Assembly: GCA_016742295.1 (NCBI GenBank)
Contig: JACVCA010000055.1
Location: 1-7,201 of the forward strand
Length of the DNA stretch: 7,201 nt
Origin: Alphaproteobacteria bacterium
GTDB taxonomy: Bacteria; Pseudomonadota; Alphaproteobacteria; JAGOMX01
Direction of reading: 5' to 3'
Below, in pieces: positions 5,283 through 7,201 of the stretch. Every line of letters begins with the position of its first letter. Position 1 is the stretch's first letter. A program made the translations under genes and the position numbers. The notes beneath the pieces were generated by a model. It saw only the letters and a program-made list of their open reading frames with translations. It was not told where the DNA came from and made no database searches.

Positions 5283-6728
5283 ATGCATATTTCAAGAAAT
5301 AATTTTTCAATTGTAGCATTCATCATTGCAGGTCTAGCTCTGATTCATAGCCCTATCTGCAATGCAGCAACAAAAGCCCTGGAAACAGCTTCTCCTATTC
5401 TTGATGGCGGTACTCTCAACCTTATCTGGGGTATTCCTTTTGCAGGTATTTTGCTTTCTCTAGCCTTTATCCCTCTATTTTTAGCTGATATATGGCATTC
5501 ACATTATGGAAAAATCGCACTTGGCTGGGGGTTATCAGTTATCATTCCTCTGTTTTGGTCCTATGGATTTGAGATAGCACTTACGGCAATATTGCATACT
5601 TATCTTATTGAATATATACCATTTATTATTCTCGCTGGAGCCTTGTATACAATTTCAGGTGGAATTAAAATTGAAATGAATATGCCAGCAACCCCTGCAC
5701 ACAATGTAGGCATTATGATTATGGGAACGTTCTTTGCAAATGTGATCGGCACAACAGGAGCTGCCATGCTTTTTATCCGACCTTTAATGATGGTAAATAT
5801 GTGGAGAAAATACCAGACTCATATTATTATTTTTTTCATTTTTCTGGTATGTAATTTAGGAGGCTCCCTTACTGCGCTCGGAGATCCTCCATTGTTTCTG
5901 GGATTTTTAAATGGGATTGATTTCTTCTGGCCAACTACACATCTGTTATTTCCTCTTGTTATAATAGTTTGTCCTCTTATGGGAGTTTTTTATCTTTTTG
6001 ATCATTTTTATTATTCTCTTGAGAAAAAAGATCTTTTACCCCAGCCTTTGAAACAGAAAGTTGTGATTGAAGGATGGGTCAATTTTGGACTTCTTCTTGG
6101 TGTTATGGTGGTTGTGCTGGCGAGTGGGACTTGGAAGCCAGAGATCACATTCCGATTTTTTCAGGTTGAAGTAGAATTGCAAAATGTTTCACGTGACTGT
6201 TTACTTGTACTGATTGCAGTTATTTCACTTGTTTTGACGCCGCAAAAAATTCGTCTCTACAACCGTTTCTCCTGGCAACCTATTCTCGAAGTTGCCAAAC
6301 TTTTTGCAGCAATTTTCATTACTGCAATGCCTGTTGTAGCAATGCTGGATTGTGGCCTAGAAGGCCCCTTAGCAAACATTGTGGGGCTTGTAAATCATCA
6401 AGGCGAACCTGTGAATAAAATGTATTTTTGGATGACAGGCTTTCTGTCGGCATTTTTAGACAATGCCCCAACTTATCTGATTTTTTTTCACATGGCTGGT
6501 GGGGATGCAATGGCTTTAATGGGACCATTATCTCAAACTTTAGTAGCAATTTCATGCGGGGCCGTTTTTATGGGAGCAATGACCTATATTGGAAATGCTC
6601 CTAATTTTATGGTTAAATCTCTTGCAGAAGAGAATAATATCCTTATGCCCAGCTTCTTTGGTTATATTGGGTGGTCATTAGGGATTTTATTTCCATTGTT
6701 TATCATTTTATCCCTGGTATTATTTTGA
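5283..6728 (+). CDS. Na+/H+ antiporter-like membrane protein (CitMHS/NhaD-type ion transporter family)
   Basis: A 481-residue polytopic inner-membrane protein with about 11-13 hydrophobic segments. The first (about 8-28, ending in a CNAA-like site) may be a cleavable signal or a first helix. Conserved ion-transporter motifs occur in two related halves. The first has GTTGAAML (156-163) and GGSLTALGDPPLFLGF (193-208). The second has FLDNAPTYLIFF (391-402) and YIGNAPNFMVK (435-445). The paired D/N-P motifs are what is expected of the NhaD / putative citrate-transport group of the IT superfamily, whose members with this look are usually annotated sodium:proton antiporter. Likely role: exchange of Na+ for H+ for pH and sodium balance; transport of an organic acid is the alternative. 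Start: ATG at 5283, with only a weak purine run (GGTAAAAG) before it. Transcribed divergently from znuA; an SH3-repeat gene follows after 37 nt. Confidence 0.85.
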   Translation: MHISRNNFSIVAFIIAGLALIHSPICNAATKALETASPILDGGTLNLIWGIPFAGILLSLAFIPLFLADIWHSHYGKIALGWGLSVIIPLFWSYGFEIALTAILHTYLIEYIPFIILAGALYTISGGIKIEMNMPATPAHNVGIMIMGTFFANVIGTTGAAMLFIRPLMMVNMWRKYQTHIIIFFIFLVCNLGGSLTALGDPPLFLGFLNGIDFFWPTTHLLFPLVIIVCPLMGVFYLFDHFYYSLEKKDLLPQPLKQKVVIEGWVNFGLLLGVMVVVLASGTWKPEITFRFFQVEVELQNVSRDCLLVLIAVISLVLTPQKIRLYNRFSWQPILEVAKLFAAIFITAMPVVAMLDCGLEGPLANIVGLVNHQGEPVNKMYFWMTGFLSAFLDNAPTYLIFFHMAGGDAMALMGPLSQTLVAISCGAVFMGAMTYIGNAPNFMVKSLAEENNILMPSFFGYIGWSLGILFPLFIILSLVLF

Positions 6729-6765
6729 AAAAATAATCTTAACACCCAGTCAAAGTAGAAAAAGT

Positions 6766-7201
6766 ATGCGTATTCAACAATCCATTATCTTAATTTTTTG
6801 GTTATTGCTTACTTGGACTGTGCAAGAAAAAGTTGAAGCCAAAACCGGTTTGCCCGTACCGCGCTTTGTCTCATTAAGATCAGGGAATATTAATGTACGG
6901 GTAGGGCCAGGATTACATTATCCTCTTGAATGGGTATTTATGCGTAATCGCCTTCCTGTTGAAATTGTGGCAGAATTTGATGCATGGCGGAAGATCCGTG
7001 ACGCAGAAGGAGTAGGGGGGTGGGTTCATCAAAGCATGCTCTCAGGGACGCGCATGGTGTTGGTGCTTGGAATTGAGCAAAGTCTGTATAAGAGGCCTGA
7101 TGTAAATACTCCTGTTATTGCTAAAGTTCAAAGCGGAGTAATAGGCAAACTTTTATCCTGCCAAGAGAAACTATGTACATTGCAAATTGAGTGTTATAAA
7201 G
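6766..7201 (+). CDS. Exported bacterial SH3-repeat protein (runs off the right edge)
   Basis: An open frame from the ATG at 6766 to the end of the window: 145 codons plus one base, no stop. The N-terminus (MRIQQS, then the hydrophobic run IILIFWLLLTW) is a signal peptide, probably cut after VEA (residue 25). Residues of about 35-95 form one bacterial SH3-like unit: LRSGNINVRVGPG, then LPVEIVAEFDAWRKIRD and GGWVHQSMLSG. A second unit begins near 105 (LYKRPDVNTPVIAKVQSGV ... LLSCQEKLCTLQI) and is cut by the window. This resembles the SH3_4-type protein common in alphaproteobacteria, thought to act in the periplasm, perhaps on peptidoglycan or as a binding module; its true function is not known. 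The ribosome binding site is weak (AGAAAAAG). The 37-nt gap to the antiporter suggests possible co-transcription. Confidence 0.85.
   Translation, partial: MRIQQSIILIFWLLLTWTVQEKVEAKTGLPVPRFVSLRSGNINVRVGPGLHYPLEWVFMRNRLPVEIVAEFDAWRKIRDAEGVGGWVHQSMLSGTRMVLVLGIEQSLYKRPDVNTPVIAKVQSGVIGKLLSCQEKLCTLQIECYK

Noticed and set aside
5131..5319. Minus-strand frame of 62 codons just upstream of znuA
   Set aside because: It overlaps the antiporter start on the other strand, is in a different frame from znuA and its peptide resembles nothing known to me. The region is better read as a divergent promoter spacer.
6319..6555. Minus-strand open frame inside the antiporter gene
   Set aside because: It is a shadow of conserved membrane-protein coding sequence on the plus strand.

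Overview
The window is an AT-rich stretch of bacterial chromosome with six protein genes, two of them cut by the window ends, and one clear structured RNA. Several proteins have an alphaproteobacterial look: the NAD kinase with its FRPRRWRGALLP segment, the CitMHS/NhaD-like antiporter, and the SH3-repeat exported protein that starts near the right end. Low GC with this gene set would fit an AT-rich, possibly host-associated alphaproteobacterium (Holosporales or Rickettsiales-like). That placement is inference from protein character, not from any search.

Left part (1-2423, minus strand): a B12-uptake operon. A candidate promoter at 2395-2423 is followed directly by a well-formed cobalamin riboswitch (2171-2388), a roughly 100-nt expression platform, a BtuB-like TonB-dependent outer-membrane receptor (206-2071), and, 10 nt after its stop, the N-terminus of a TonB-like energy transducer (1-195, continuing off the window). 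One RNA switch therefore probably controls both the outer-membrane gate and the protein that energises it.

Middle (2424-5129): a TadD-like TPR lipoprotein on the plus strand (2507-3418) runs head-on into nadK on the minus strand (3415-4194), and their stop codons overlap in one TTAA. nadK is in turn overlapped by 4 nt at its start by a ZnuA-like metal-binding protein gene (4191-5129), so znuA and nadK look like one translationally coupled operon.

Right part (5130-7201, plus strand): divergent from znuA is a polytopic Na+/H+ antiporter-like protein (5283-6728), followed after 37 nt by an exported bacterial SH3-repeat protein (6766 to beyond the window).

No mobile elements, CRISPR arrays, tRNA or rRNA genes were seen, and no rho-independent terminator could be supported. 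Nothing here amounts to an undescribed system. The most informative element is the riboswitch-btuB-tonB unit and the base-pairing possibilities between its aptamer and the ribosome binding site.
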